NCBI RefSeq assembly: GCF_002252755.1
Contig: NZ_NHOY01000055.1
Location: 1-35,572 of the forward strand
Direction of reading: 5' to 3'
DNA from: Halorubrum sp. Hd13
Lineage (GTDB): Archaea > Halobacteriota > Halobacteria > Halobacteriales > Haloferacaceae
Length of the DNA stretch: 35,572 bases
A model generated the notes under the pieces. It was given only the letters and a program-made list of their open reading frames with translations, had not been told where the DNA came from and searched no databases. Both the position numbers and the translations under genes were made by a program. Positions 8,123 through 16,067 of this stretch are shown piece after piece; position 1 is the first letter of the stretch, and the number at the start of each line of letters is the position of its first letter.

Positions 8123-8332
8123 TCACTCACCCGGCGACCACTCGCAGGCGTTCCCCGCGGTGAGGTCCTCCTCGTCGATGTGCGCCGAGAGGCAGGCGTA
8201 GTTGCAGAAATAGGCGGGCGACCCGCAGTCGTCGTCGCAGTCGCGCACGCAGATCGGGTCGTGCTCGAAGATGCGCGAGCCGCAGTAGGCGCACGTCTCG
8301 TCGGCCGTCGGCGTCGACACGGTGGCGGACAT
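8123..8332 (-). CDS. Small Cys-rich zinc-binding protein
   Basis: 69 aa with eight cysteines: a CAYC knuckle, a CVRDCDDDC cluster, then CNYAC, a His-rich-like turn (SAHIDEED) and a late Cys. The pattern (CxxC...CxxxC...C) suggests one treble-clef or two small zinc sites, resembling the haloarchaeal DUF7576-type small zinc proteins and the MYM/TRASH-like fold (FCNYACLSAH). These are usually metal-sensing or protein-interaction modules. It lies between aroC and the ZIP-type metal transporter, transcribed in the same direction as the transporter, so a metal-related role is plausible but only inferred. Confidence 0.75.
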   Translation of the reverse strand: MSATVSTPTADETCAYCGSRIFEHDPICVRDCDDDCGSPAYFCNYACLSAHIDEEDLTAGNACEWSPGE

Positions 8333-8383
8333 GGTCGGGTCCTGCCACTCGCGGCTCGAAAAGCTGTCGCGGGTCGGCGCGGC

Positions 8384-9250
8384 TCACACCACGACGACCG
8401 CGTCGACGACGACGAGGAGCACGAACCCGACGAGGAACGCCCCGGTGGCGGCGTCGGCGTGGCCGTGACCGTGCGAGGAGGGGATCAGCTCCCGGAAGAC
8501 GACCGCGAGCATCGCGCCCGCGGCGAAGCCGGCGGAGACCGGGAAGAGACCGGCCGCGAGCCCGACGAGCGAGAAGCCGAACACCGAGGCGACGACCTGC
8601 GGGACCACCCCCGAGAGGGTGGTGTACCAGAGCACCCGCGGGCTCGACATCCCGGTGTCTGCCATCGGCACCGCGAACGCGAACCCGTCGGGGACGTTCT
8701 GGAGGCCGATCACGACCGCGAGCAGCAGCGCGACCTCCTCTAACCCGGAGGCGAAGGCGACGCCGATCGCCAACCCCTCGGGGGCGTTGTGGAGGGTGAT
8801 CGCTCCCCCGATCAGCACGGCTTTCCGGAGCGTCACCTCGCGCGCGGCGGCGACCGCAGACGGAGAGCCGTCGGCGTCGACCTCGACGCCCGGCTCGTCC
8901 GCCGTCGGGCCGTCGCCCGTCTGGATGGCGGCGTCGTCGCCGGTCGCGCCGCCCTCGGGGAGCCACTCGCGGTACTGCGCGTGGAGGTGCGGGATCGCGT
9001 AGTTCCCGCCGAGCAGCACGCCCCCGCCGAGCAGGACCCCCGACATCACCGCCCGGAGCGTCCCCTCCTCCATGCCGGGGACGATCAGTCCGAAGACGCT
9101 GGCGGCGACCATCAGCCCGGCGGCGAGGCCGAGCGCGGCGTCGTACACCCGGTGGGTCACCCCCGGCCGGAAGAACACCGGCAGCGCGCCGAGCCCCGTC
9201 GCCAGCCCCGCGATCCCGGTGACGGCCACGACGTTCGGCAGCGTCGTCAT
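8384..9250 (-). CDS. ZIP-family divalent metal transporter (GufA-like)
   Basis: 288 aa, about eight hydrophobic segments. The TM4 metal site is LHNAPEG (His154-Gly159) and the paired TM5 motif is LQNVPDG (184-189), as in the GufA-like branch of ZIP where the TM5 motif deviates from HExPHE. A long acidic loop (residues ~97-135) lies between TM3 and TM4, and a short SSHGHGHAD His cluster follows TM7. ZIP proteins import Zn, Fe or Mn into the cytosol; selectivity cannot be read. Start ATG 9250 lies ~26 bases below a TATATAAA-type box (9273-9280). The small Cys-rich gene starts 51 bases downstream and could be cotranscribed. Confidence 0.88.
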   Translation of the reverse strand: MTTLPNVVAVTGIAGLATGLGALPVFFRPGVTHRVYDAALGLAAGLMVAASVFGLIVPGMEEGTLRAVMSGVLLGGGVLLGGNYAIPHLHAQYREWLPEGGATGDDAAIQTGDGPTADEPGVEVDADGSPSAVAAAREVTLRKAVLIGGAITLHNAPEGLAIGVAFASGLEEVALLLAVVIGLQNVPDGFAFAVPMADTGMSSPRVLWYTTLSGVVPQVVASVFGFSLVGLAAGLFPVSAGFAAGAMLAVVFRELIPSSHGHGHADAATGAFLVGFVLLVVVDAVVVV

Positions 9251-9272
9251 GGCGCGTGCTTCCGCGGCCGCC

Positions 9273-9280
9273 TATATAAA
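9273..9280 (-). promoter_or_regulatory. TATA box of the ZIP transporter gene
   Basis: GTTTATATAGG on the minus strand, ~26 bases upstream of ATG 9250; leaderless transcript expected. Confidence 0.6.
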
Positions 9281-9312
9281 CGCCGTCGATGTGGGAGCGG
9301 CCGTCGACCGCC

Positions 9313-9873
9313 TCACCGCGTGACGACTCCGCGGAGGTCGCCGCCGTACGCGACGACGGCGACCGCGAGCGTCGCGACCGCGCCGACCGGGAGCACGGTG
9401 AAGACGCTCGACGTGGTCCCGACGCCGAACCGCGTCGCGAGCCCGACGGAGACCCACAGGCTCGCGGTCGCCGCTAAGACGAGCAGGCCGCCGGTGACGC
9501 GTCGGTCCTCCCGTCCGAGCGCCACACCGGCCACGGCGCTCGCCGCCGACAGCAGGTGGAACCCGATCGCGAGCGGCCACGCGCGGATCGACGCCGGGAG
9601 CGCCGCGAACGGCCGCGACTGGTCGAGGAAGTACGCCCACACGGGGTACCCGCCGACCCCGGAGCCGGACGCCGCCGCGTTGAGGAACCCCCACAGGCTC
9701 ACGACCGTGAGCTCGCCGCCGGCCGAGATGACGGCCATCGGGACCGCGAGCAGCGCGAGGACGAGGGCCCAGCCGATTCGCGCGACGGGACCGCGCTCGC
9801 TCGCGACGGCCCCGCCCGACCGCTCGCCGTCGGCTCGCTCGGTGCCGGCCCCGCGCGGCGGTCGCTCTACCAT
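9313..9873 (-). CDS. Haloarchaeal membrane protein (possibly TIGR04206-type)
   Basis: 186 aa. A polar Arg/Gly-rich N-terminus (residues 1-28) is followed by four to five hydrophobic segments (about 30-50, 90-115, 120-140, 150-175). The loop between TM1 and TM2 contains FLNAAASGSGVGGYPVWAYFLDQ and ASIRAWPLAIGFHLLSA, which I associate with the haloarchaeal TIGR04206 family of unknown function. Start: ATG 9873 is taken because sequence upstream in the long ORF has no family character. It is divergent from the UDP-sugar dehydrogenase gene with 111 bases between them. Confidence 0.7.
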   Translation of the reverse strand: MVERPPRGAGTERADGERSGGAVASERGPVARIGWALVLALLAVPMAVISAGGELTVVSLWGFLNAAASGSGVGGYPVWAYFLDQSRPFAALPASIRAWPLAIGFHLLSAASAVAGVALGREDRRVTGGLLVLAATASLWVSVGLATRFGVGTTSSVFTVLPVGAVATLAVAVVAYGGDLRGVVTR

Positions 9874-9984
9874 GCCGATCGCTCGGAGGCGGACCCCTAA
9901 GAATCGACCGGGATCGGCTCCCCCGGGCCGGACGGGCCCGCGCGACGCGCAACGCTCTTTGTGTCGGGGGTCGCTCGTTTCGGC

Positions 9985-11307
9985 ATGCGAGTCACCGTCG
10001 TCGGCAGCGGTTACGTCGGTACCACCCTCGCGGCCTGCCTTGCAGACGCGGGTCACGACGTCACGGCGATCGATATCGACCCGGACGTCGTCGACGCCCT
10101 GAACGACGGCCGCGCGGCGATCCACGAACCGGGACTCGACGACCTCCTGGCCGAGCACGCGGGCGACCGGCTCCGGGCGACGACCGAGTACGACGGCGTC
10201 CCCGACGCCGACGTGACGTTCCTCGCGATCGGTACCCCCTCACGCGAGGACGGTAGCATCGACCTCGGTCCCCTCACCGCGGCCGCGGGGATGACCGGCG
10301 AGGCGCTGGCGGACGTAGGAGGAGACTCCGCCGCGGCGGACGACCCCGAGGACCGCCACCTCGTCGTCGTCAAGAGCACGATCACGCCGCCGGGCGTCCG
10401 CGAGGTCCGCGAGGCGCTCGTGGCGGGCGCCGGCGACGCGGCCGACCGCGTCGAGCTCGCGACCAACCCCGAGTTCCTCCGCGAGGGGTCCGCGGTCGAC
10501 GACTTCCAACACCCGGACAAGCTGGTCTTCGGCGCCGACTCCGACTGGGCGACCGACCGGCTGGAGGCCCTCTACGAGCCCCTGCTCGACGCGATCGACG
10601 GCGACGTGCCGGTGATCCGGACCGACCCCGAGACCGCCGTGATGATCAAGTACGCCAACAACGCCTTTTTGGCGTCGAAAATCTCGCTGGCGAACGACCT
10701 GGGGAACGTCTGCAAGCGGTTCGGGATCGACGCCTACGAGGTGATGGACGCGGTCGGGCTCGACGACCGCATCGGGGCGCGGTTCCTGCGCTCGGGGGTG
10801 GGCTGGGGCGGAAGTTGTTTTCCCAAAGATGTTGATGCAATTAGGGCAGCAGCCCGCGAGGCCGGCTACGAGCCGCCGATGCTCGACGCCGCGGTCGCGG
10901 TGAACGACGGCCAGCCGGAGCGCATGCTCGAACTGCTGGACTCGCACGTCGACGTCGCGGGCGAGCGCGTCGCCGTGCTCGGACTCGCATTTAAACCGGG
11001 CACCGACGACACCCGGAACTCCCGGGCGATCCCGATCGTCGAGGGGCTGCGGGCGCGCGGCGCCGACGTCGTCGGCTACGACCCGGTCGCGACCGACGCC
11101 ATGCGCGAGCGCTTCCCCGACCTCGCGTACGCCGACTCCGCGGCCGCCGCGCTGGAGGGGGCGAGCGCCGCGCTCGTCGTCACCGACTGGGACGAGTTCG
11201 CGGCGCTCGACGACGCCTTCGACGCCATGGCCGAGCCCGTCGTGATCGACGGGCGGCGGATAATCGAGCGGCGCGACGGCCTGACGTACGAGGGGCTCAC
11301 CTGGTAG
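9985..11307 (+). CDS. aglM: UDP-glucose/UDP-sugar 6-dehydrogenase (AglM-type)
   Basis: 440 aa, three-domain UDP-Glc/GDP-Man dehydrogenase. N-terminal Rossmann motif VGSGYVG (residues 6-12), central dimer domain with [15 protein letters not shown], active-site GGSCFPKD with nucleophile Cys278, and C-terminal [11 protein letters not shown] substrate-binding block. It oxidises UDP-glucose (or a related UDP-hexose) to the uronic acid with two NAD+. In haloarchaea AglM feeds UDP-glucuronic acid to S-layer N-glycosylation; that specific role is inferred. Start ATG 9985 matches the family N-terminus. Oddity: codons 276-289 (10810-10851), spanning the active-site motif, are about 43% GC with AGT TGT TTT CCC AAA and GTT, ATT, AGG, unlike the rest of the gene; see findings. 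Confidence 0.92.
   Translation: MRVTVVGSGYVGTTLAACLADAGHDVTAIDIDPDVVDALNDGRAAIHEPGLDDLLAEHAGDRLRATTEYDGVPDADVTFLAIGTPSREDGSIDLGPLTAAAGMTGEALADVGGDSAAADDPEDRHLVVVKSTITPPGVREVREALVAGAGDAADRVELATNPEFLREGSAVDDFQHPDKLVFGADSDWATDRLEALYEPLLDAIDGDVPVIRTDPETAVMIKYANNAFLASKISLANDLGNVCKRFGIDAYEVMDAVGLDDRIGARFLRSGVGWGGSCFPKDVDAIRAAAREAGYEPPMLDAAVAVNDGQPERMLELLDSHVDVAGERVAVLGLAFKPGTDDTRNSRAIPIVEGLRARGADVVGYDPVATDAMRERFPDLAYADSAAAALEGASAALVVTDWDEFAALDDAFDAMAEPVVIDGRRIIERRDGLTYEGLTW
10810..10851 (+). other. Low-GC, rare-codon patch at the active site of the UDP-sugar dehydrogenase
   Basis: Forty-two bases in frame with ~43% GC (18 of 42) inside a gene of roughly 70% GC. Codons AGT, TGT, TTT, AAA, GAT, GTT, GCA, ATT and AGG cluster here and are nearly absent elsewhere in the gene. 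Reading frame and protein motif are intact. Confidence 0.85.
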
Positions 11308-11440
11308 CGGCGGCGACTACCGCGTTCGATAACCCGAGGGACGCCGGTCGTCCGGACGTCGTTGCGCTCGGGACCGTCAGTCGCCACTGACATGTAATTC
11401 GATAAATAACTGTGTGACTAGAATATAAACGGTACTACAT

Positions 11441-11448
11441 TATTAATA
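11441..11448 (+). promoter_or_regulatory. TATA box of the methanethiol oxidase operon
   Basis: ATTATTAATAG about 31 bases upstream of ATG 11476 in an AT-rich intergenic stretch. A second TATA-like AATATAAAC at 11422-11430 could serve an alternative start. Confidence 0.45.
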
Positions 11449-11475
11449 GGGTAGGATTCGAACCGGCGATCTGGG

Positions 11476-12879
11476 ATGAGCACCGACGAACCCAGCCACG
11501 ACGCGGAACAGCACGGTCACGAGCACCACGAGGTCGAGGGGCCGGGGTATCCGACGCCGGCCGCGATGCGGACCGAGAGCGGTCGGGAAAAGACGGCGTA
11601 CGTGATGGCGCCACGGGTGGGTATGGAGAACGAGGGGCCGGACATGATCGGCGTCGTCGACCTCGACCCCGCGTCGGACACCTACAGCGAGCTGATCGAC
11701 GCGGTCGAGATGCCCAACAAGGGCGACGAGCTCCACCACTTCGGCTGGAACGCCTGCTCCTCGTCGTGTCATGCCGAGGGGCTCTCTCGGCAGTACCTGG
11801 TCGTTCCGGGCCAGCGCTCCTCGCGCATTCACGTCATCGACGCCGAGGACCCGCGCAACCCCGAGATGGTGAGGGTCATCGAACCGGAGGAGGTGTTCGA
11901 ACACGACCTGTCCGCCCCGCACACGGTCCACTGCGTCCCCGGCGGGAAGGTCGTCATCAGCATGCTCGGCGACGCGAACGGCGAGCTCCCCGGCGGGTTC
12001 CTCCAGCTGGACCAGGAGGACTTCAGCATCGACGGCCGCTGGGAGGCCGACCTCGGCGAGATGGAGATGAACTACGACTACTGGTATCAGCCCCGGCACG
12101 ACGTCATGATCTCCAGCGAGTGGGCCGCGCCGAACACCTACTACCCGGGGTTCGACCTCGAGGACGTCGAGGCGGGCGACTACGGCGACAGCATCCACAT
12201 CTGGTCGTGGGAGGACCGCGAGCACGTACAGACGCTCGAGTTCGGCGAGCAGGGGCGGATTCCGCTCGAAGTCCGGATGAGCCACAACCCGGAGGAGACG
12301 CAGGGGTACGTCGGCGCGGCGCTCTCCTCGAACATCATCCGCTTCTACGAGACGACCGACGGCACGTGGGACTGGGACGTCGTCATCGACGAGGAGCCGC
12401 GCGAACACGAGGACTGGGACATGCCGGTGCCGCCGCTCATCACGGACATCCTGCTGTCGCTGGACGACCAGTACCTGTTCTTCTCGAACTGGCTCCACGG
12501 CGACGTCCGGATGTACGACGTGAGCGACGCCGGCAACCCGCGACTGGTCGATCGGGTGTGGGCCGGCGGTCTCTTCGGCGACCGGCAGACGGTGCAGGCC
12601 GAGGAGATCCGCGGCGCGCCGCAGATGCTCCAGCTCTCCCGGGACGGCGAGCGGCTCTACTGGACGACGTCGCTGTTCTCGTCGTGGGACAACCAGTTCT
12701 TCCCGGACATCGCCGAGGAGGGATCGCTCATGCTCAAGGCGGACGTCTATCCCGACGAGGGACGGCTGGAACTGGACGAGGAGTTCCTCGTCGACTTCGG
12801 CGACGCGCCCGGCGGCCCGGCGCGCGCCCACGAGATCCGCTGGCCGGGCGGCGACTGCACGAGCGACGTCTGGCAGTGA
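11476..12879 (+). CDS. Selenium-binding protein 56 family / methanethiol oxidase
   Basis: 467 aa, the full length of the SELENBP1/SBP56 family. Diagnostic blocks are HHFGWNACSSSC (residues 87-98), with the conserved HH and Cys pair, SRIHVIDAEDPRNPEMVRVI, SAPHTVHCVPGG, WYQPRHDVMISSEWAAPNTY and LSLDDQYLFFSNWLHGDVRM. Family members with demonstrated activity are copper-dependent methanethiol oxidases, giving formaldehyde, H2S and H2O2. An N-terminal His-rich stretch (EQHGHEHHEVE, 11-21) might bind metal. No signal peptide is seen, so it is probably cytosolic, unlike periplasmic bacterial MTO. The ferredoxin gene starts 7 bases after its stop, so they form an operon. No in-frame TGA: the name does not imply selenocysteine. 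Confidence 0.9.
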   Translation: MSTDEPSHDAEQHGHEHHEVEGPGYPTPAAMRTESGREKTAYVMAPRVGMENEGPDMIGVVDLDPASDTYSELIDAVEMPNKGDELHHFGWNACSSSCHAEGLSRQYLVVPGQRSSRIHVIDAEDPRNPEMVRVIEPEEVFEHDLSAPHTVHCVPGGKVVISMLGDANGELPGGFLQLDQEDFSIDGRWEADLGEMEMNYDYWYQPRHDVMISSEWAAPNTYYPGFDLEDVEAGDYGDSIHIWSWEDREHVQTLEFGEQGRIPLEVRMSHNPEETQGYVGAALSSNIIRFYETTDGTWDWDVVIDEEPREHEDWDMPVPPLITDILLSLDDQYLFFSNWLHGDVRMYDVSDAGNPRLVDRVWAGGLFGDRQTVQAEEIRGAPQMLQLSRDGERLYWTTSLFSSWDNQFFPDIAEEGSLMLKADVYPDEGRLELDEEFLVDFGDAPGGPARAHEIRWPGGDCTSDVWQ

Positions 12880-12885
12880 TCGGTC

Positions 12886-13215
12886 GTGACTGACGCGACG
12901 ACCCACGCCGTCGAACTCGTCCGCCCGGACGGGGGGACGGAGACGATCCGCGTCGCGGAGGGCGAGACGATCGTCGACGCGGCGGAGCGGGTCGACGTGG
13001 GCCTCCCGTACGGCTGCCTGTACGGCGCGTGCGGCACCTGCGCCGCGGAACTGCTCGACGGCGAGGTGCGTCACGGACGGTCGCCGCGAGCGCTGAAGCC
13101 GTCCGCCCTCGACGCCGGCTACGTCCTCCCCTGCGTCGCCGCGCCCGAGTCCGACTGTCGACTCCGCGTCGGCCACGAGATCCAGGCCGAGGTCGTCGGG
13201 ACGCCCTGGAAGTGA
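12886..13215 (+). CDS. Plant-type [2Fe-2S] ferredoxin
   Basis: 109 aa with GTG start. Cluster ligands Cys44, Cys49, Cys52 (C-x4-C-x2-C in YGCLYGACGTC) and Cys83 (LPCVA) match plant-type [2Fe-2S] ferredoxins. It is shorter than the standard haloarchaeal ferredoxin (about 128 aa) and lacks that protein's acidic N-terminal insertion, so it is a different, dedicated type, closer to the ferredoxin domains that serve oxygenases. It carries one electron in the cytosol. Seven bases separate it from the methanethiol oxidase gene, so it probably acts with that enzyme or in the same sulfur pathway; the partner reductase is not in the window. Confidence 0.9.
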   Translation: MTDATTHAVELVRPDGGTETIRVAEGETIVDAAERVDVGLPYGCLYGACGTCAAELLDGEVRHGRSPRALKPSALDAGYVLPCVAAPESDCRLRVGHEIQAEVVGTPWK

Positions 13216-13247
13216 GGCCCGCTCCGGCGACGGACGCGGACGGTCAA

Positions 13248-13255
13248 TTTATATA
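13248..13255 (+). promoter_or_regulatory. TATA box of the 281-aa membrane protein gene
   Basis: TTTATATA ending ~22 bases before ATG 13277; leaderless transcript expected. Confidence 0.6.
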
Positions 13256-13276
13256 CGCCGACCGAAACGTGAGGCC

Positions 13277-14122
13277 ATGGCGGCCCTCCACGCCCTCCGT
13301 CCGGCAGTCGGTGGTATCGTTCGCAACCCGGTCCTCCTGCTCGTCACGGCGCTGTACGGGCTCGCGCAGGCCCCGAACCTCCTTGTTCCGCCGACGCGAC
13401 CGATCCTGTCGGCGGGCGTCTCGCTCGCGACCTTCGCCGCGTTCGTTCTCGTGCTCCCGTTCGTCCAAGGCGGGCTGCTCGGCATGGCGAGCGAGGCCCT
13501 CACGGGCCGGACCGGCCTCGGCACGCTGGTCGCCGAGGGGAAGGCGAACTACGTGTCGCTGCTGCTCGGCTACTTCGTCCTGCTCGCGATCAACCTCGTC
13601 TTCGGGTTCGTCGCGTTCGTGGGCGGACTGATCGCCGTGATCGGCGGCCACGCGTCGATGCCCGCGGACGCGCCGGGCGTCGGCGTCGACCCGACGCTGC
13701 TCGCGCTCCTCGCGGTCGTCGGAGGCGGGTTCCTCCTCGCGTACCTCCTCGTCACCTTCGCCGTCCAGTTCTACGCCCACGCGGTCGTCCTCGACGACGC
13801 GGAGCTCGTCGACGGGTTCCGGCGCAGCGTGGGGCTCGTCCGGTCGAACCTCCTGAGCGTCGCCGGCTACACGCTGATTCTCCTCGTCGGGAGCGTCGTC
13901 CTCGGGACGCTGGCCGCGGCGGCCTCGGTCGTCCTCGGTCCCCAGTCCGCGGGGATGCCCGGCACGCCGTTCGCCGACTTGGCGGGGGTCGAGCCGACCC
14001 TGCCCGTGATCGCCGCGGCCGGCGTCGGCTACCTCCTGCTGACGAGCGCGTTCGCCGCGTTCTACGCGACTTACTCGGTCGCGTTCTACGAGGCGGTCAG
14101 CCCCGGCGCCGCGCCGGCGTGA
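13277..14122 (+). CDS. Polytopic membrane protein (DUF7847-like)
   Basis: 281 aa, about six hydrophobic segments (roughly residues 18-38, 48-70, 92-118, 142-165, 190-220 and 238-262). A cytosolic-looking loop reads DDAELVDGFRRSVGLVRSNL (residues ~173-192), a pattern seen in DUF7847 and in YckC/glycerophosphodiester-type membrane domains, where a 'RS..L...N' helix precedes a membrane segment. No catalytic motif visible. Function unknown. It has its own strong promoter and is not clearly part of an operon with the ferredoxin upstream. Confidence 0.75.
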   Translation: MAALHALRPAVGGIVRNPVLLLVTALYGLAQAPNLLVPPTRPILSAGVSLATFAAFVLVLPFVQGGLLGMASEALTGRTGLGTLVAEGKANYVSLLLGYFVLLAINLVFGFVAFVGGLIAVIGGHASMPADAPGVGVDPTLLALLAVVGGGFLLAYLLVTFAVQFYAHAVVLDDAELVDGFRRSVGLVRSNLLSVAGYTLILLVGSVVLGTLAAAASVVLGPQSAGMPGTPFADLAGVEPTLPVIAAAGVGYLLLTSAFAAFYATYSVAFYEAVSPGAAPA

Positions 14123-14189
14123 GTCCGACCCCGCCGCGCGGCGGCTCGACGACCGCCAGCGATAATCCCGTGGCGCACGTGGGATCGGT

Positions 14190-14957
14190 ATGAACACGCA
14201 GGACGGCGGCCACCACGACGCGGCGGTGGACGCGCTCGCGGTCCGCGAGTACGAGCGCGCCGGCGACCGATACACGCGCGGCGGGCGGCGCGTGCTCGCC
14301 GACCCGCGCGAGGACCTCGACCCGTTCGCGCCGGACGAGAAGGGGTGGATCGGCCAGGGGCTCCAACACCTGCTCGCCGCGACCGTCGCGTACCGGGTCG
14401 CGGGCGTCGACGGCCGCGCCACCCAGCGAGCGGTCGAGGGGATCGCCGCGACGCGCGACTTCCAGCGCGTCCTCGACGCGCCCGGGCAGACGGCCTGCCT
14501 CGGGGAGTTCGTCGCCGACTTCCGCGTCGCCGGCGGGCTCGACGGCGCCGCGGAGGCCTACGACGACGCCGCGGAGCGGTACGCGACCGCCGGCGACGCG
14601 ATCGACTCGCCGCAGGCGCTCGCGACGACCCCGCTGTTCGGCGCCGCGGCGGCGACGATCAAGCAGGTCGCCCGCGGGCAGGCGAACGGCGAGATCGCGA
14701 TCCAGTGGGAGGACCTCCACGGGTCGGACCCCGCCAGGGCGGGCGACTTCCTCGCGCACCGCGCCCGGATCAAAAAGCAGCGCTTCGCCGGCCTCGTCGA
14801 GAAGGCGGTCGCGGACGGCCACCTCGCGGCGCCGCGGGGCACGACCGAGTACGGCAACGAGACGCACCGGTGTCCGAGCTGCGGATCGAACGACGTCAAC
14901 TGGGCCGGCACCGACGTGCTCTGTATGCGGTGTTCGACGCCGACCGAGCAGATTTAA
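14190..14957 (+). CDS. Helical-repeat protein with C-terminal zinc ribbon
   Basis: 255 aa. The N-terminal ~200 residues are Ala/Asp/Glu-rich helices with repeated ‘AAxxYxxAG’ elements (EYERAGDRYTRGG, AYDDAAERYATAGDAI) reminiscent of TPR/SNAP-like helical hairpins. The C-terminus has a zinc ribbon, CPSCGSNDVNWAGTDVLCMRC, with two CxxC pairs 14 residues apart. A basic stretch (ARIKKQRFAGLVEKAV) separates the two parts. I recognise no named family; such architecture is common in haloarchaeal proteins presumed to act as adaptors. The M48 protease gene starts 33 bases downstream on the same strand, so the two may be cotranscribed. Confidence 0.75.
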   Translation: MNTQDGGHHDAAVDALAVREYERAGDRYTRGGRRVLADPREDLDPFAPDEKGWIGQGLQHLLAATVAYRVAGVDGRATQRAVEGIAATRDFQRVLDAPGQTACLGEFVADFRVAGGLDGAAEAYDDAAERYATAGDAIDSPQALATTPLFGAAAATIKQVARGQANGEIAIQWEDLHGSDPARAGDFLAHRARIKKQRFAGLVEKAVADGHLAAPRGTTEYGNETHRCPSCGSNDVNWAGTDVLCMRCSTPTEQI

Positions 14958-14990
14958 GCCGGCGGCAGTCCTACGCGGCCGTCGCATACG

Positions 14991-16067
14991 ATGTCGCCCT
15001 CCATCGCCGACCTCCTCCGTCCCCTCCGCGCGCTCGCCCCGCCGAACCGGCTCGACCGAGACCAGCGGCTCCGCCTCCGGATGGCGATCGCGACCGGACT
15101 GGTGATCGCGCTCCCGTTCGCGTTCGTCTACGCGTTCGTCTTCCTGATCAACGCGGTCGGGCTCCCCCTGTTGGAGTGGGCGAACGAGCGCCCGTACACG
15201 GGCGAGTTCTACGTCGACCCCGTCCTCCTGACGGTCGTCGTCCTCGTCGGACTCGCGGTCCAGTACCGGTACGGCCCGCGGACCGTCCTCCGCTCCGTCG
15301 GCGGGCGGCGGGTGTCGCCCGACGAGTACCCGGAGCTCCACGCCGCCGTCACGCGGCTGGCCGCGCAGGCGGACGTCCCGAAGCCGGACGTGGCGGTCGC
15401 GCGGACCGAGCTGCCGAACGCCTTCGCGGTCGGGACGCCCGGGAACGGCACCGTCGTCGTCACGACCGCGCTGTTGGAGGCGCTCGACGACGACGAGCGC
15501 GACGCCGTGGTGGCCCACGAGCTCGCGCACCTCGCGAACCGCGACGCCAGTCTGATGACCGTCGCGTGGGTGCTCCCGACCGTCACCTACTACCTCGCCG
15601 TGCTCGCCTTCTACGTCCTCTACGGCCTGTTCCGATTCCTCAGCGTCGGCGGCGGGTCGGGCGGGAACCGCGACGGCCGGGCGCTCGCGGTCGGGATCGT
15701 CGTGATCACGGTGAGCGCGGTCCTCACGCTCACCGTCTCGGCGATGTTCTGGTTCGGGAGCGTCCTCATTCACCGGGTGCTCTCGCGGTACCGCGAGTAC
15801 GCGGCCGACGGCGCGGCCGCCGAGATCACGGGGTCGCCGGCGGCGCTCGCGAGCGCGCTGGAGACGCTCGACGAATCGATGCCGGCGGTGCCCGAACGCG
15901 ACCTCCGCGAGTTCGACGGCGGCGCCGAGGCGCTGTACGTCGCGCCGCTGGAGAGCCGCGCGTTCGGCGACGAGGAGCTGGTGAGCACCGACGTGTTCCC
16001 GGAGACCCATCCCCCGACCCGCGAGCGGGTCCGGCGGCTCCGCGAGCGCGCGGGTGAGGCCGCGTGA
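14991..16067 (+). CDS. htpX: M48-family membrane metalloprotease (HtpX-like)
   Basis: 358 aa. Zinc motif HELAH at residues 176-180, third ligand in the RYREYAADGAAAEITG segment (Glu269, with Asp273), a canonical M48/HtpX pair. Hydrophobic segments near residues 32-56, 77-92, 190-216 and 233-258 place the active site on the cytosolic membrane face. A NAFAVGTPGNGTVVVTTALL block (143-162) is the conserved M48 substrate-side strand. HtpX proteases degrade damaged membrane proteins under stress. Its last four bases (GTGA, 16064-16067) overlap the start of the lipoprotein gene, so the two are translationally coupled. Confidence 0.92.
   Translation: MSPSIADLLRPLRALAPPNRLDRDQRLRLRMAIATGLVIALPFAFVYAFVFLINAVGLPLLEWANERPYTGEFYVDPVLLTVVVLVGLAVQYRYGPRTVLRSVGGRRVSPDEYPELHAAVTRLAAQADVPKPDVAVARTELPNAFAVGTPGNGTVVVTTALLEALDDDERDAVVAHELAHLANRDASLMTVAWVLPTVTYYLAVLAFYVLYGLFRFLSVGGGSGGNRDGRALAVGIVVITVSAVLTLTVSAMFWFGSVLIHRVLSRYREYAADGAAAEITGSPAALASALETLDESMPAVPERDLREFDGGAEALYVAPLESRAFGDEELVSTDVFPETHPPTRERVRRLRERAGEAA

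Noticed and set aside
11451-11461. GGATTCGAACC, the reverse complement of a tRNA T-loop/box-B sequence, suggesting a tRNA or att fragment.
   Set aside because: The flanking bases do not form a five-pair T-stem (only two adjacent pairs fit) and no acceptor, D or anticodon arm can be built upstream on the minus strand, which is coding DNA.
11476-12879. Possible selenoprotein because of the name selenium-binding protein.
   Set aside because: There is no in-frame TGA and no SECIS-like element; the family does not need selenocysteine.
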